Positions 1 to 13,344 of a stretch of 64,000 nt of DNA are shown here, piece after piece; within the stretch, counting starts at the first letter, position 1, and each line of letters opens with the position of its first letter. The DNA lies in contig VZRZ01002444.1 in NCBI GenBank assembly GCA_013398175.1, forward strand, positions 840,478-904,477. Direction: 5' to 3'. A program made the translations under genes and the position numbers. Below the pieces are notes generated by a model. That model was given only the letters and a program-made list of their open reading frames with translations. It did no database searches and was not told where the DNA came from. Source of the stretch: Climacteris rufus (Eukaryota > Chordata > Aves > Passeriformes > Climacteridae).

Positions 1-1784
1 AAAAAAAAAATAAATTTCAGTAAGTAAATGAATCCAGACCTTTTTTTTTGGTGCATTGGGGTAATGCTGCCTTTCCCACCCTGTGAAATAAACCCACACA
101 GAGGATTTAAGACCTGCCTGAAATGTTGAGGTTTTGGTGGCTGCCTTGGGCACGAGTGCATCTGTGTGTGAGGCAGGGCAGGGATGGTGTTCACCACGTG
201 GGACAGGCGGGGGAAATGCCAGTGAAATGCCGCTGGTGTTCAGGAGTGACAGGGCAGCACCACAGGGACACGGCCCCATAAAATGGAGGTTCAGGAACGA
301 CAGCAAGGGCTTCTGCCTGATGCTACAAATTAACAATAAAGCTCAGGGGCACGGTGTAATTATTTACTTTGCTAAATAACACAGAGGAGCTGTGGTTTAA
401 TTACCCCAGTTTAGCTGTGCAATAGAATGGCAGGGACTGAGGCTTCAGTGCATTGCATTAATGAGCCTTGCTATCCTTTACTTCTAATATTGGATAATGT
501 TTCTTTTGTTTTAAATCATCCTTTTTAAATGAATCCCATGCAGATGAGAAGGAACCTTTCCAAAGTATCACAATTAATTGTTTTTGTTTCTAAAAGACAC
601 AACCCAACAAGGCACTTGATACTACAATTATACTCAGTAAAGCCAGATGCATTTGGCTCTGCTCTTGTGTCATTGACATCCCTTTTGTGCTAGCTTTTGA
701 TGAAATTTAAGCAAAAAGGATGTAACAGAGCATCTTCAGATGGCAAGAGTCTCTATTTCTCAATCCTATCATCAATCCAATCAACTTTCATTTAAAGAAG
801 ATTGGAGAGGGGAATAATGCACTTCAAATAATAGCCTTTTCTGAACATTTAGGGCATACTAATTAATAAATAGTTCATTGCAACTTTAAGGCCAAATTTT
901 ATTTTCATTGAAGTCAATGGCCCAGCTCCTTCAACTGAACAAGAATAGTGTTGGTCATTGCTGTATAGTGTCCCCGAAAATAGATCCTGTCTCCATTTTT
1001 ACTAACTCCTCCTTTTTTCTAGCCTTTTCCCTAGCTTGTCCTGCCTGCTTTAGGATGATCTTTCCACCATTCCAAGCCTGAAGGCACTTCCTTAGGTGCT
1101 GGTATCCCACTGACAGACCAAGAGAGTCTCATTTCAGATAATGACCATTTTGTTCTCTGTGGTGGAAGGTGTCATACAACCATTTGTCCTGCTGTCACCA
1201 TGGAACTGTTGAAGGCATTTGTGGTTTTTTCCCCATTCTGCAATAATTTGCAGCTCTATGGTTTTACTTTCAGGCCTCTCTTATTTCTTACACTGAAAGC
1301 TCTGCTTGTCTCTTATTCTCTGCTCTTAAGAGGCTCTTCTAAATTGCCCTGCATCACTTTGCCATCCTGTAGTATATTTCTGAAAAAGATCATTGGTTTG
1401 GTTTCCTTTTCTTCCCTCAAGTTTTTATTTTCATTATTTTCAAATACTTCTTATAGTCCAGAGTCTCCTTGTTGCAGCCTTGACCAACAGCTCAGCATAA
1501 CATTTGCCTGAGAAGCTGTTCTGCATTTTTGATAGTCTGTATTGTACAGGAGATTTGGTTTGAACTGGGAGCCCTCTTTTTACTGGCCATGGTCAAAGTG
1601 GTGGTTAGAGCTTGCTGGAGAAGGCTCAGCAAATAATTTTGTGGAAATGAGAGCAAAATCTTTCCAACTCCAGAAATTAGTCATTACCCTTTAATTAATT
1701 TCCACTAAATTCTGGACCTAAGTGTTATCTTGGACCAGTCAGTTCCTCAAACAAACTCTACAATAAATTGAGATTGAACTACGA

Positions 1785-1990
1785 GCAGATAAGCATATTT
1801 CTAAAATACTGCTGCTTTTAATTTCAATTTCATGTCCCATGGTTTCCTTTGTTATGAGAGGAAGGAACCTTCTCTAGTGGAAGTTGTGCAGATAAAAATA
1901 TTTCTAAAATACTGCTGCTATTAATTTTAATTTCATGTCCCATGGTTTCCTTTGTTATGAGAGGAAGGAACCTTCTCTAGTGGAAGTTGT
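1785..1990. repeat. 103-bp tandem duplication
   Basis: Copy 1 is 1785-1887 and copy 2 is 1888-1990, with about four mismatches, all in the first half. Each copy starts gcagataa and ends ctagtggaagttgt. The last 22 bases or so of each copy are CR1 sequence, although only copy 2 is followed by the rest of the CR1. Confidence 0.95.
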
Positions 1991-2068
1991 CCTTGCCCAT
2001 GGCAGGGGAGTGGAACAAGACAGTCTTTAAGGTCCCTTCTAACCCAAATCATCCGTGATTCTATGAAT
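1969..2068 (+). mobile_element. CR1 LINE 3' fragment
   Basis: About 100 bp match the avian CR1 3' end in sense orientation: a ctctagtggaag block, a cccatggcagggg block, a stretch ending in taaggtcccttctaaccc, and a terminal gtgattctatgaatct that fits the octamer tail. It is 5'-truncated. Its first 22 bases or so also appear in the preceding copy of a 103-bp tandem duplication. Confidence 0.85.
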
Positions 2069-3692
2069 CTCTTTTTTTCTCACGTGTTTGGCACCGTTTC
2101 TCAGTTTATGTAGTTGCGTCCCATTCTCTCTTTTTCCTCATCAAACTTTGAAGCCATGCCAACAGGGAGTGTGGATGGTGTGTGCCTGGGAGAGCAGTTA
2201 GCACTTGGGCAGGACACGGCAGTGATGGACGCCTGCATTTCTCCCTCAGCTTGGCTGCCTGGGAGATGTGGGCCCTGGGGGAGTGATGAGTGAAGACAGC
2301 TCCTTGTTCTTATTTTTGCAGATTTTTGTATTGATTTTGTAGGCTTTTCAATGGCTCTCAGAGGAACACTTCCTGTATTTCTCATAGGTGTTATAGTGAG
2401 TAGACTAGAGGAGCATTGGGAGGAGAGAAGGGAATGTGGTCAGTGCCTGCAATTCACACCTGACAGGCTCCTCATTTCATTTTAGTTATGGATGCTGTGC
2501 ATCTCAGCTATGCATGGTAAATTCATAGTTAGACAAAATGTGCTTTGCTTTTCCTGCTTTATACCTCTGAAAAGATTGAAAGCTTTTCACAGACAAACTG
2601 ATAAAACACCTGAAGTGCTTTGTGTTGAGCAAGGTCGTATTAACATGGAAATCTGTGTTGTTCACTGATTCAGCTGTCCAGGCTTAGTTAAGTTTCATGT
2701 ATCAGAAGCTGGTATTTTTCAAACTGTCAATTTTGGGGGTGGATGAGTGACTAAAACAGATGTATTAATGTCTGGCAGTTGAAGTACTGTAGCCTGTGGT
2801 TATACAGACTAGGTTAGTGTCTTGCCAAGATTCAGAAAATAAATGGAATAAGTGCTAAAGAGGGGAATGCTGTGTATACCAGGAAAAGCTGTGTTTTTTC
2901 CTCTCAGGAAGAAAAGGAAATGAAAGAGTAGTTTAGTGCTAATTTTTGCTGTTGGAGGTAAGACTGTAATACTTAGACACACAAGAGAAATTGTCATTTT
3001 TTTCTCAGAAATGTGCTATAAGTCCCTAGGTCCTGGCCCAGTTGCGGTTTGGGGAAATCACATTTTGTAGATCAAAATTTCCATTGTTGTTTCAATTATC
3101 TGAAGCTATTGATAAAGGTTATGAAGTTAATTTTCATTTCAAAATGCAAGTGAATGACACTAAGTATCTTCTTTATGTGCTTGCTATTGTGTTTGCAAAA
3201 TTTGGCATGGAAGGAGCATGGCAGGACTTGGGAACTGCTGTGGTAGAGTGGGAGCTGGAGAGAAGACAGAAGTTCTTTAGTCTCATTTCCTTGCTTTTTT
3301 TGGTTTGTTTGCTTTGTTTTGAAACAGTCTCATCAGTTCTCAGTTGTCTGTAGTTATTTGTGGAACTGAAGAAAAATTTATCTATTCATGGACAAAAATG
3401 GATTATTGTGTCAACCAAAAGTAGTTATATGTTTATATTATTTAGGCTATAAATAAGGAAAAACATTTGATCCGTATTTTCTCTAGCCCTTGGAAAAATA
3501 GATGGGTTGTTTTTTTGTTTTGTTGCCCTTTTTTTTTTAATATCCGTGTAGTTATTTTCTTTGAAATATTTTTACTGTGGCTTTCAAAGAGTGCAGGCTC
3601 TGACCTTGCAAGGATGATATAAAATTTTTAATTTTGGTTGGCCTGATCTGAAGAAATACTGCAATTTTTCTCTTTTTCAGATTCAATCATAT

Positions 3693-3719
3693 TAAAAAAA
3701 AAAACAAAAAACAAAAAAA
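3693..3719. repeat. A-rich tract
   Basis: A run of A interrupted only by three C residues. It could be the degenerate poly(A) tail of an old retroposed sequence, but nothing recognisable precedes it. Confidence 0.7.
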
Positions 3720-5253
3720 CCTTTCTTTGCACAGCTCTCTAAAGCCAGGACATTTATGGGTCTGGCTTCAGAGGACCAAGTTTAGGAGTCATCTAGGGAA
3801 GAAAACAAGGGCACAACAGGAAATTGAGCACTGGTATTTCTGTCAGGTTTGCCCGAAGAAATGCCAAGTGTTGTGTACAAGGAAACCTTGCACAGGCAGG
3901 CAGGAAGGACATCTGAATTCACTGTGGCTCAGGAGAAAATACAAGCAGCAGCAGGACTGAAAATGGAAAATGCTTTCAGACAAGTCTGAAGAAAACTGCA
4001 GCAGCAGCAGTGGAACCATCCTGTGTGTCACCAGGCCCTGCTGAATGCCCCACACATCTCCTGTACCTTCAGAGCTGCACAAGTGATGAGCCATAAAATT
4101 TATAAATATAATAAACTCAGACAGCAGCAGCAGAGTTAGAGAAGCTTCATGCCACAATCTCCTGCTTCCCACTGTTCAAGACGTGTAGGCAGAGCATTGT
4201 TGATCTCCCTGGTACAATCAAAGATGTTTGCATGCTGCACTGAACATATGCTCTAGGTACTCTCCACAGGGGCTGGCAGATTGCTTCCTCTGTGCAATCA
4301 TTTCTGCTGCTGCGGCTCCATTCTCCTGCCCAAGTGCAGGGCTGAAACCCACACGAGCATTTTCAGTCCTGCTTTCAGTATTCCTGATGCTGGGACTCTC
4401 AGAGGACTGCATGTTAAGCACGTACGGTTTTTGGTAGAGCCCTAAAAAATACCCAGGGATACAGAGAACCCAGAAAGGGTTTGGTTTTTTTCATTATTTT
4501 GGGATAGAATTTCAAGAGTGTAACTTAACAGCTTTTAGAGTAAAAATTCAACCTGGTTTGGCTTAAAACCCAAGTTCTCCCCTAAAACTGGTGTTGATAC
4601 TGAAGACAACCCTCTTTATTTAGCAGCTCTGTGTGTGATATATGAGCAGTTTATGAAGCTTGCCCTTTGATAACAGCTTGATGAAAAATTCTACCATACA
4701 AAAATAGTGTCAAGAGCTCAGGGTGCCATTTTGCCTTTATTAAATGTCTGTGGGCTGCTCTGATCTGCAACATGCACTCTGTGATCCCAGCAGGGCTCAG
4801 AGGTCCCTCGTTGTAGGAGGTTGTGCCCAGAGAGGGGAAGGACAGAGGAAGGAGTAAGAAGAAATTGCTGTGCTGTGTCTGTTCAGTCCCTCACCTCTGT
4901 ATTGTACAGGAAGGACAGACATTGCGTTTACACTGCTGAGGTGTTAAAACACTTTCTGTATTGACAACCCCCCTTTCCTTCCAGCAGAAACAACTCAATA
5001 TTTTACTCTCTTTTTTTTTTTTCTCCCACTTCTTTTTTTTCCAGCAGCCATATGGGCATTTTGGCTTTGAGTTGAAGCACAGGACACTATGGTGCAAATA
5101 AACAAACTTTGCATATGGGCTGCTGCTTTGTTTCGGCAGCTAATGTCTGTTCAACTGTGAGCAGAAATCTGTTTAAGGAGGATATGAGGCAGGAATATAG
5201 CTGGTTAGACAAAAGTTCCAACCTCATAAAATTCTTGAGAATATTCTTAAGAA

Positions 5254-5312
5254 GAATGGGGTAGGTGCCAGAAGAACAAAAGAAATGGAGTTGGTGCCAG
5301 AGGAACAAAAGA
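5254..5312. repeat. 29-bp imperfect tandem duplication
   Basis: The core gtgccagaagaacaaaagaa (from 5265) is repeated 29 bases later as gtgccagaggaacaaaagaa, with flanking similarity on the left. No function is suggested. Confidence 0.75.
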
Positions 5313-6380
5313 ATTACCCTAACTGACATTGTGTTATTAGGATAAAATCACTCTCTGGATGCATTCAGGTGATGATGGATGGGGAGTGCACACGACATTG
5401 ATGGCTGCACACTGCATTTCCCTGGCCTGTCTGCTCCCCACCACGAGGGTGTTCTCCTGGATTCCTAAGCTGGTTCTGCTTATCTGTGAGAGGCACAAAT
5501 TTCACCTACACTGAGACTCTTTCCCAGTCATTTGGCAATGTGAAAGGATCTCTGGCTGGCCCAGAATCAACCCCAAGATCTTTGTTAAGCTCCTTTTCCT
5601 TTCCTATCCAGCACTGAGCCAAAATCAGAATATGTTATTCTTTCCTTTGTCAAGTGTCAGGATCTGTTGGATCTGGGGCTGGTTTCCAGTCCCTGATGAG
5701 TGGAAATGGAAAGGGAGCTTCAAAGGAACAGAGCCATTAAACAGCCAGGCATGTTAGGGGGTGCTGTGTCCCACCTGCATGAAACAGGTGAACAGCAGGA
5801 GTTGAAATCAGATGAAACAGCAAGAGGTCAAAACCTTGGTCTCTCTCTCAAACAAGGCTCTCATTCTGAAAATTGAGGTTTTTCAGGTAGTTTTTCTTCT
5901 CTTTTGAAAAATTGTTTGTATTTTTCTGTTCCTTTTGGAGGGCTAACCAGTAATGATCCCAAAGATCACCAGAGATTGTTTCTGCTGGAAACAGGAGCCA
6001 GCTCTCTCAATACAGCATGTTTAGAGGTTGATTTTCTAGGTTGTGGGTCAGTTCCTTTTCAAAAAGACACTTCCATGTCTTCCAGGAGTGGGTACAGGGG
6101 ACTAAAGGATATCTTTTAATTGGTATCATTTGGAAATATTGTAACTATCCTAGGAAGTCAAGGGCAAATTCTTGAGTGCTTTGCTGAGCACCACAGAAAA
6201 AAAAAGTGGAACATATCCAGAATGTGCCACATGTGAGTTCTTTGTGAGATTTCTGCTTTGGCCACCTCCAGGCACAGCATTGGTGCTCATCACATGAAAA
6301 TGAAATAATCTGTTGAATTTTAAACAAATCCAGACCTTCAGACTGTGGCTCTTGTTCGAGTGAAAGGCACAATTATCTCC

Positions 6381-6720
6381 TCTATTAAATATGCTAATGA
6401 AGCCAAAATGGGGGTGTGGGGCGGCAAAGCCATTGTTTGATTTTAATGAAACATTTTATTTTAATGAGAGATGTTCTATTAAGCTTAATACAGTCAAACT
6501 TCTGATAAAGGCTCTTATCAAAAACCATGCCATAGGAAAATAAATTAATTTAATTGTGGCAGCCAAACAAAATGAAAGGTTTTCTTGGGTTGGAAGCAAA
6601 AGGGAATGTGATCTAATAACACCACACTTATTAGTATTTCTGATATGTAAATGAAAAGCATTAAGTGAATAGCAAGATGATCCATAGCTTCTCTAGATAG
6701 AGTAATAAGTGTGAGCCAGT
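6381..6720. promoter_or_regulatory. Candidate conserved non-coding block
   Basis: AT-rich, repeat-free sequence with clustered factor-like sites: an atgctaat octamer-like site near 6390, several ttaatga and attaat homeodomain-type sites, and an inverted GATA pair (tgataa 6503-6508, ttatca 6515-6520). This is an inference from composition only; conservation was not tested. Confidence 0.3.
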
Positions 6721-9700
6721 TTTTTTAACACAGAAAACGGATATAATTAGAAGACTGCTAACAATTTTTTTTAGCTGCGTGAAATGAACAAGCCACAGGA
6801 GACCAGTTTGTCATAATAATTAAAGTTCAGAAATAGTTGTGTTACCATAAGTGAGATTTGATCGATATCTTTTTAATTTACTGTAAATAGCTACTTCTTG
6901 TTTGTTTTGGGGTTTTTTTAAGAATTTTTTTTTTAATTTTAACAGAAATATGTCTCATCTTTGGGTGATGGTTCTGTTTATTTCAGATGCTCCATAGTCT
7001 GTTATTTGCCAAGGGCATACATTAAATATTTTCCTAATGTGAGTAACATATGGGTTGCCACTTCACAACAGCAAACAGACACAACAATATCTCTCTCATG
7101 CAGGATACACACTGAGCATGATCATTGAATATTGCTGATTTCAGAATTTCTCTCAATTCCCGCTGCATTCTTTACAATAAAAGTTTATGATGTGTTGGGG
7201 ACAAATTAATGACAAGGAAATGATATCAGGGCTAGGCAGGCTTTGTTCTCTTTGGAATTGAGTACCATGTACCATTCCTATTGTTTGGTGTGGTGGCAGG
7301 ATTTGCACAGTGCTGAGGGCAGATATGACCTGTGAGATCCTTCTGGCTGGTGCCTGGCCTGCCCTGAGAGTGGGAAGTGACTTTGTGCAGTTCCCATGGG
7401 AGCACTGGAGGCAAGATTGCTCTTCCATCCTAAAATATGTGGCTTTCTTCACCCCGGCTCTTAAACCTATCTTCACTCATGTTCTTTGGGTTCATTCAGT
7501 CCTGTCTTTTCCTATTCAATCCTAAATCCTTTCTTGATATATTTGCAGGCTTTCTTAAGTTGTTCCTGCATGGATGATTTAAGGCCAGCAAATAACTTTT
7601 TTCCAGACTATGCAAGTGTCTTCTCCAATAAATAAAAAACACATCTCGCGTCAGTGGGCACCTTGGGACTTGTGCAACAATTCCACTGCTGTTTAGCTGA
7701 GATGGGATGGAAACAAAGTCCAATTGTGCTGTATGTTGCAAAGCCTTGCTGTTTCAATGCAGGACTGATTTTCCACTTTATTTATAATGGATAATAGGAC
7801 ATCACTGTGTTGGGAGGGAAAAAAACAAGAAGCCATTGTAATCTGCTTTAGCTTGTGGCACTTCTGCTCTATATAGGTATCCAGCAGAGTTTAAGCAACT
7901 TTAGTTATGTAGTGCAAGAGGCCAAACCTGGAGTTAAAAGGATTCCTCCCCAGTCAATCAGAGCAGCCGTGGGTGCTGGGAACCCACAGCTATCGCCTAT
8001 TCCTAAACATTGACATTCCATTTATTTTGGCTTTCAATCTTCATTTAAAAAATAGATATCTGTGTCAAGAATCCTGCTTTCTCAGTAATGCCTGGGGACG
8101 CGGGTCCGGAACCAAGCACTGCGGGCTCCAGCAGCGGGAGCCTCGTGCAATCCTTCTTTGTGACACCGCCAGCACTTTGCAGACGTGAGCTGGGGAGCAG
8201 CCACTCTCCAGCAGCCCTATCTCAACAGTGCCTGTTAGCCCTGCTGGGAGAGGGAGAGCAAAAAATAGCAGAGGTGGGCCATAAATAAGACAGGTGAGTT
8301 TGTATTTCTTGGGAAATGAGCATCTGGAGAAAAGGGTAAATTCTGGAGTCAAAGAAAATATTACTGGCAATCAGAAACTTTATCTGAATGTATTGATTTA
8401 TCTGTAGAACATAAATAAGCAGGCAGTTTTGATATCATGAAGCACTTTAAAGTTGTTATGCTTGCTTTTTCCTAATTCCCAGAAGAGGAGTTTAGAATTG
8501 GTCTGGGCTAAAACCGTAGGGAAAAGTTGGTATGATCTGAATTAAATTCTTGGGTCTGTTGTGGACTTTAATGCTACATAAGTCCTGCTCCACAGGACCA
8601 GGTCTTCTAAGGGGAGTCAGCAGAGCTGTGTTACAGGTTCAGAGTTTTCTAAGGACATTCACCTCCACCACACTGGATGATTTGTTTGAAAGTCCAGCTC
8701 TGGTAATGAGTACCAGGCTCAATTTCCTGGTGGACCCACTATTACTATTAATGATGCTGCTACCTGATTCAGGGGATGATTGTGAGACTGAATTTTTTCT
8801 TGTCATAAAGATTTGGAAGTTTGGGGATAACAGGTGTTCTCCAATCACAGATGATGGGATTAAGAAGATACTTTATTGATAAGGATGTATTTGGAAGCGT
8901 AACAATTTACTTCTGAGCTCCCATACAAACCAGCCTTAATTTTCATCTGCCATCTTCAGGCGTGCTAGGGAGGAGAGTAAATTCCTGCAGTCAGACTGGA
9001 AAAAGCATTTCTATAACTCTTATTTAGCACCACTTCCTATTAGTCCCAGCCTCTCATCAGCTATACTCAGATGATAATTTATGTTTTAATGGGCAGAGCA
9101 CTTTACTGCCCACAGGGTTCTAAACCAAGCCAGGATTTATGTCCCGTGCCTCTAAAATACCATATATTTATTTCCCTGGCACTCAGGACTGGTGGAGTTG
9201 AATCTTTAAAGAGCCCAGCTCTGTCCCTGTGCTTTGCTAGGAGGGGACCTCAAATATGGTTTTTGTTTGAAATCAGCTGGAAGAGAAAGCAGTTTAGTTC
9301 TGTGATGAGGATGGAGGAGCAAGCATGGAAGGAAGCCCTGTCATGGGGTGGTTGTGTTGGTTTAGGCACTGATTTCTCTTTCCACCTCTTTTAGGGCTCA
9401 GCACATCCCATGCCAGAGCCTGGGGAAAGCAAGATATGTGCCTTGCCTTGGTCTTTGACCTGCCAGTTTGCTTCTCTCTGCCCTGAGCAGAACAGAAAAT
9501 TTAATTTATTGATTATCCTAAAAGCTGGAGAGGTTTTTCCTTTTCCTCTAGCAAAGAGGTGTTTGGGGGATTCTCATTTTTAATGCTGAAATGATCACTG
9601 TTGGAGCTTTGTGAAGGTGGAGCTGGTGCAGGCTGATGCCACCAGGAAGGAGTTTGACAGTGACTGCAGTGATACCAGTACTTGACAACTTGTGACGTGT

Positions 9701-11176
9701 GCCAGTCAGAACTTGGAGCTCTGCAGTTAAAATTGCTTCTACATTATCCATGGGCCTCCATTTCCCAAATCTCCAATTCTAATAAGTCTCAATTAAAAGT
9801 TCCCACTCAGGCTATCTGACCATTACTGCTTTCAGTAAATCTTCTTCTGGTTTGCAACTAGTAGGCTCCACCGGGCATTTAATTTAAATATGTGGCAGCC
9901 AAGTTTCTTGGTCTAGGTATGGAATGGGATTCTTTTATTTAACTTACAAAGATAAATTACATAGAATCAGTGGTGGCAGGTTTGTTCCATTTATTAAATG
10001 CAAAAACTTCTCCCAGGATTTGAAACACTGTCAGGCACTTGGTGACAAAATACATGTGTGTGCTTCTGTGTGTATTACATGAAATAATTGCCATTTGTAG
10101 TGCAAAAGACTGGTTTAATCTGAAAGAATATACAGATTTTTGTCTTGGAAACATACTGCAGCTAAAAAATAGATGAAATTTAAGAGGTTGGAAAGAAAAA
10201 TTTAAAAAAAAGAACACAAAGGAGTCACAGAGGAGAGAGAAGGAGAACTATAATGGGAACAAAAAATAAACATTGCCGGAATTGGTAGTTACAGCAGGTA
10301 GTGCTTCCAAACCCTTGGAGACGTGAGGAACTATAAATGACAAGTGCTGTGGAAACAAAAATATTATCTCTACTGCTAGGCTTTTGTGAACTTGGTGTGA
10401 GGCAGAAGGCAAGGAGGGGACAAAGCAGGCAAATGGGAGGAGGAAAGGTGTAGGGTTGCTAGGAAAACAGAAATTACAGCTTGCCACTGATGAGTACCAG
10501 CAGGGACTGAATTGCAGTCATCACAACTTGAACATTTCAGAAGCTTTGCAGGAAAGATGGTGTTTTGTTGTTGCTTAAAGAGATGAAGTGCTGATGTTCA
10601 GAGTAAGGGGTGCTGGAAAGGCTGCCCAGGGCATGATGGGCATCTGAATTTGGTGCCATCTCAGTGGCATCATTTCCATGCTGTGATGTGGAGCAGAAAA
10701 CACCACTTACACCGTGTTAGACACCCTTCTGTTACCCCAAGGACTGCTTGGAGCATCTCCTCTTCTCATGGTCTACCAATTTGTAATCAAGTGTAATGAG
10801 CTGTTGTTTTTACTGCTCTGCCTTGGGAGAGCCTGCTGGAGGCAGCTGGCCCTGCCCTGGGGTTGGCAGTGCTCTGTCACAGTCATTCCCATGGTGTTGA
10901 GGACATTGACTGATCACAGACAGAGTGTCCTGAGAGACGCTTGAGTAGGGCAATAGGGTTATCATTACTTTGTTACAGCCACTGAACATCTTGTTACTGT
11001 TGGCAGCTCCTGAAATTACTTATTTAACACTCAGTAGTTTTGTAGATAATATTTTTAACATGTGCAAACATTTTTCTGGCTTTGCCCAGACTTACATCCC
11101 CAATGTTTGCTTTGTATTTCACCTCTGAGTGAAACCAGTAGCAAGGTTTAAATAAGGAATATTAATATTAATTGGG

Positions 11177-11428
11177 TTCAGACTGAAAAAGGGGAAATTT
11201 AAGTTAGATATAAGAAGATTTTTCCTGTGAGGATGATGAGGCCCTGGCACAGGGTGAGCAGAGGAGCTGTGGCTGCCCCAACCCTGGAAGTGTCCCAGGC
11301 CAGGCTGGTGGGGCTGGGAGCAACCTGGGATAATGGAAGGTGTCCCTGCCTGTGGCAGAGGGTTGGAACTGGATGGTCTCTAAAGTCCCTGCCAACCCAA
11401 ACCATTCTGTGGTTCCATGAATTCTGTG
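11177..11428 (+). mobile_element. CR1 LINE 3' fragment
   Basis: About 250 bp of CR1 3' region in sense orientation. It runs from cagactgaaaaagggg, through ggccctggcacaggg and agctgtggctgcccca, to a terminal attctgtg octamer tail. Divergence from the consensus I remember is moderate. Short overlapping ORFs on both strands here come from the LINE and its antisense. Confidence 0.9.
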
Positions 11429-12779
11429 AAGCATGTTTTGCATCCCCAGCAGAAAAACAGCTGCACTGTGTTTTCCTGGCCCAAAGGCATGGATCAGTTG
11501 CCTTGACTCGGTGTGCAACCATGTCACATTCAAGTGGATATGCGTTGTAGGGGAATGAGTCATTGAAAGCTTGTAGCCAGTTTGTTGCATTTTTTCCTGC
11601 AGAGAAAATTTAGGATGTTTTTTGTGCATAAATGATTGTTAAACCAGTCATTAACACACAGAGCTCTCCAGCTAAAACCCTGGGTGTGTGATTCATGCCT
11701 GCCTGCCTGCTGCACTGGGCACGGGCAGCCACTGGCCCTGGGGTGAAGGGAGGATACGATCGCCCTTCAGCACAGACACACTGGCCAGAGACTGACCAAC
11801 ACAAGGATTTCATGAACCTGGCCCCTTTGTAAGAGCTCGTGTCCTCATGTCCTCTGCCAGCAAGTCCTGTCTCCCTTAGCAGCTGTGCTGGCTTGACAAC
11901 ACCTCTCCTTCCCTGAGGGTGCTGTGCTTTGCTCTCGCTGTTGATGAGCTCTGGGTGGCTCTTCAGATTCCCCTTCAGGGCTGGATGCTGAGTCTGACCT
12001 GTCCTGTGTGTGCCACTGTGCTCAACACAGGTGCTTTGTAGCGGGAGTTAAAATAAAGTCAAACCTTTCTTTCTGAGACAGAACTGTGTACTTTTTAATC
12101 TGAAAGCATTTTACATTTATTTAACCACTGTTGCCTGAAGGAATTTCTCTGAGCATTTAACACACATTACTGTTAAGGGGCTGTTAGAGAGGTTTAGGTC
12201 ATATATATTTGTTTAAGTTATATCACAACAGAATATCCACTTTCCTCTAAAATTACATTGTGCTGAGCTCTGGAATTCCTTTCTGGTAATGCTTGGTTGA
12301 AGGATTACTCAGTCAGTGTGGTTACAGGTTTCATCATATCTTGCAGTCATTGTCCTTCCAGGTTTTTGCTGCTGCTGTTTGGAGGTATCTGCCTCTTTTA
12401 AACTCTTTATTTTAGCAACAAGGCATCTTCCCTTTTGGATCCTCCAGTTCTTTGCAAGACATTCCTTGTGTGTCAGGTCAGCACTATGCTGGCCTTGCTG
12501 TGCATGTGTACATTGCACCTACACAATTGCAGACTTTAGCTTTTGAACAGGTGGAAAATCTTTCTATGCAGGCAGATAAGGTCTGCTGTCAGATAATGGC
12601 CCTTAGATGCAAGACCCATTTATTTCTCCATCTTCACATGGGGTCTTGTGGCACGGGTTGAATTAGCTGAAATTGTCAGGTTGACTCCCCATGTCATAAA
12701 AAAAAAGTGTTACTGTGTCTTTTGCAGCCACAGAAAGAACTGACATTGAAGTTATTTCTAAATTGGGAAGAAAGTATAA

Positions 12780-12980
12780 TTTTAACTGTTTAATTACCAA
12801 CTAACAGAATTTCAATTTATCTTAATGGATATTTCTCTAATAATTATTGTTAAAAGAAATTTGCCTACTATCTTCAACTGAATTTATGCAAACTGCACTA
12901 TAGTCAACATATGGGACATTTAGTTATAAGATTAAGGATGCAGAAGGTAATTTCAATTAAGAGAAAAGATAAAAATTAGC
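12780..12980. promoter_or_regulatory. Candidate conserved non-coding block
   Basis: AT-rich, free of recognisable repeats, with gtttaattac, taataattatt, an atttatgcaaac octamer-like site near 12882 and tcaattaag. Only the motif density supports it. Confidence 0.22.
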
Positions 12981-13316
12981 AGCTAGGAAGGCAACATCTG
13001 TCTTCTTCTGCAGGAAAGGGAATATAACCACTGGCATGAAGACGCCCATGTCAGTGAGAATGAGCCAGGTCTGGAAAAATTAACAGTGTAGCAGGTGAAT
13101 AGGGAAATTACTGTCTTTTCCAAAAAAGAATTGGTGACATCACTTGCAATTGGCAGCTGGCAGGTTCATAATGAAGGGAGGTGCTGCTTCACCAGCTGCA
13201 CACCCTGGGGAGGTCTGTGCCAGAGGATGTTGTAGATTATAAAAGTTTATGTGGGTTTGGAAAGGAAAGGGGCATCTTTGCAAAAGAAAAATCCATTCAG
13301 TAATATTAAAATTATC

Positions 13317-13344
13317 TTTATTTATTTATGTATTTATTTATTTA
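13317..13344. repeat. (TTTA)n microsatellite
   Basis: About seven TTTA units with one interruption (tatg), followed by a T run. Confidence 0.9.

Noticed and set aside
1..11. A run at the left edge as the tail of a retroposed sequence
   Set aside because: Nothing upstream is visible, so it cannot be judged.
11204..11629. Overlapping ORFs on both strands, up to 141 codons
   Set aside because: They lie over a CR1 3' fragment and its antisense; not a host gene.
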